6,741 nt of DNA from Oscillospiraceae bacterium (lineage in GTDB: Bacteria > Bacillota > Clostridia > Christensenellales > Aristaeellaceae), in the NCBI GenBank assembly GCA_031282605.1, contig JAITDK010000121.1:1-6741 (forward strand). The letters are read 5' to 3'. A program made the translations under genes and the position numbers. Shown here piece by piece: positions 5,922 through 6,741 of the stretch. The notes beneath the pieces are model-generated. The model had not been told where the DNA came from. It worked only from the letters and a program-made list of their open reading frames with translations, and made no database searches. Within the stretch, counting starts at the first letter, position 1. Every line of letters starts with the position of its first letter.

Positions 5922-5925
5922 AATT

Positions 5926-6002
<77 letters not shown>

Positions 6003-6029
6003 ATCACCATTCGCCTTGGCACGAGAATT

Positions 6030-6057
6030 AGTATACCACGTATGCGAAGGTTGTCAA
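6030..6057 (-). promoter_or_regulatory. Promoter of the tRNA-fMet/tRNA-Met operon
   Basis: On the minus strand, a perfect -35 TTGACA (6052-6057) and a -10 TATACT (6030-6035, 5 of 6) are separated by 16 bp. Transcription would start near 6023, about 20 bases before the mature tRNA-fMet 5' end. A strong, unregulated housekeeping promoter is expected for stable RNA. Confidence 0.8.
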
Positions 6058-6192
6058 GCCTTTTTTTCAGAGCGACCGACCCTCGATGACTGCAGTCGGA
6101 CGCATTGTGAACCGCCTTTATCTTGCTCCCGGATCGTTTGCTATTCCGATCGACCCGCTGCCTACGCCGCACGTCGGCTTGGCACAAAAACC
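6058..6192. other. Divergent intergenic region without a gene
   Basis: This stretch lies between the tRNA promoter and the EF-G promoter. It has a run of seven T (6061-6067), a perfect 10-bp palindrome GACTGCAGTC (6088-6097) and several weak short dyads. No open frame here has a ribosome binding site or resembles a family I know. Confidence 0.5.
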
Positions 6193-6221
6193 GTGACAAC
6201 CTACAAATAATCTGATACAAT
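6193..6221 (+). promoter_or_regulatory. Promoter of the EF-G-family gene
   Basis: A -35 GTGACA (6193-6198, 5 of 6) and a -10 TACAAT (6216-6221, 5 of 6) are 17 bp apart. Transcription near 6228 gives a leader of about 43 bases. This also excludes an in-frame ATG at 6220 as the start of translation, because it overlaps the -10 box. Confidence 0.7.
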
Positions 6222-6270
6222 GAAGATAATTGACTGCGTGATTGATGAGAAAGGGCGGGGGGAAATTATA

Positions 6271-6741
6271 ATGAAAGAATACTCGGCGGAGAACATCCGC
6301 AACATTGCGGTGGTCGGACACGGCAGCGAGGGTAAAACCACTTTAGTGGAATCCATGCTGTTCGTGTCCGGAGCGATAGACCGTCAAGGCAGGGTCGAGG
6401 ACGGCGGCACAACGACCGACTTCGAACCGGAAGAAACCAAACGCGGCATATCATTGAGCGCGGCGATCGCGCCTGTCGAATGGAAGGACAGCAAGATCAA
6501 CCTGATCGACGTACCGGGGTATTTCGATTTTATCGGAGAGATGATGGGTCCGCTGCGCGTCGCCGACGGCGCGCTTATCACGGTAGGCTCCGTCTCAGGG
6601 CTGGTAGTAGGCACTGAAAAGGCGTGGGACTTCGCGTCGAAACACAGCGTGCCTAAGTGCTTTGTGATTAACCAGATGGATCGGGAGCACGCGAGTTTCA
6701 GCAAGATTCTCGAGCAGCTGCAGGAGCGGTACGGCTCCTCA
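6271..6741 (+). CDS. fusA: Elongation factor G family translational GTPase, 5' part only
   Basis: The first 157 codons of an EF-G-type GTPase run off the right edge; the full protein should be about 690 residues. It moves tRNA and mRNA on the ribosome, or a related step, using GTP. Visible GTPase motifs are G1 GHGSEGKT (16-23), switch I around KRGIS (57-61), G3 DVPG (80-83) and G4 NQMD (134-137). The N-terminus (MKEYSAENIRN, then RVEDGGTTTDFEPEE) matches the Firmicutes EF-G-like lineage rather than the str-operon FusA, which reads AHIDAGKTT at G1, so a paralogue (EF-G2-like) is likely. The G4 lysine is glutamine, a departure from NKxD. GGGGGGA (6257-6263) is spaced 7 bases from this ATG. The in-frame ATG at 6220 is disfavoured by the promoter position. 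It appears to be singly transcribed and diverges from the tRNA genes. Confidence 0.9.
   Translation, partial: MKEYSAENIRNIAVVGHGSEGKTTLVESMLFVSGAIDRQGRVEDGGTTTDFEPEETKRGISLSAAIAPVEWKDSKINLIDVPGYFDFIGEMMGPLRVADGALITVGSVSGLVVGTEKAWDFASKHSVPKCFVINQMDREHASFSKILEQLQERYGSS

Noticed and set aside
6052..6067. Plus-strand T-run (seven T) as a terminator
   Set aside because: The preceding sequence forms only about 4 weak pairs, no plus-strand gene ends here, and the bases overlap the tRNA -35 box.

Overview
The window looks like chromosomal DNA from a moderately GC-rich Bacillota (Clostridia-type) bacterium. The reasons are a Noc-like ParB protein, an EF-G of the 'GHGxxGKTTL...RVEDG' type common in Firmicutes, an arginine-phosphatase-type low-molecular-weight phosphatase, strong AGGAGG-like ribosome binding sites, and tRNA genes with encoded CCA. 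Christensenellales is a guess for the order and cannot be settled from this sequence.

Layout, left to right. Positions 1-159 carry no assignable gene but hold a 12-bp GC-rich hairpin. A Noc/ParB-family gene (160-1188, minus) has its own promoter. Diverging from it is a 40-codon single-pass membrane microprotein (1296-1418, plus), whose last 8 bases overlap tail-to-tail with a low-molecular-weight phosphatase (1411-1914, minus). That phosphatase is the last gene of an apparent three-gene minus-strand operon: GH127-like protein (3419-5464), GMP-synthase-like protein (1974-3407), phosphatase. The operon starts from a promoter embedded in a 64-bp nested palindrome (5477-5540). A largely empty stretch follows, then a tRNA terminator, a tRNA-Met/tRNA-fMet pair (minus) with a strong promoter, a divergent intergenic region, and the 5' part of an EF-G-family gene (6271 to the window end, plus).

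The most unusual part is the operon. Its first two genes are recognisable members of well-known enzyme families, yet each appears to lack residues that define the family's chemistry. The GH127-like protein has no equivalent of the zinc/nucleophile cysteines or the expected glutamates, and has no signal peptide. The GuaA-like protein lacks the glutaminase Cys and His and the oxyanion glycines, and it ends before the KPPxTIEWE tail that binds XMP. It does keep a perfect SGGVDSS ATP-pyrophosphatase loop. Both frames are intact with good ribosome binding sites, so they look like maintained genes rather than decaying ones. The third gene keeps all its catalytic residues. A cytosolic pathway using a repurposed nucleotide-activating ATPase is the working inference. 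Family alignments here are from memory, not computed.
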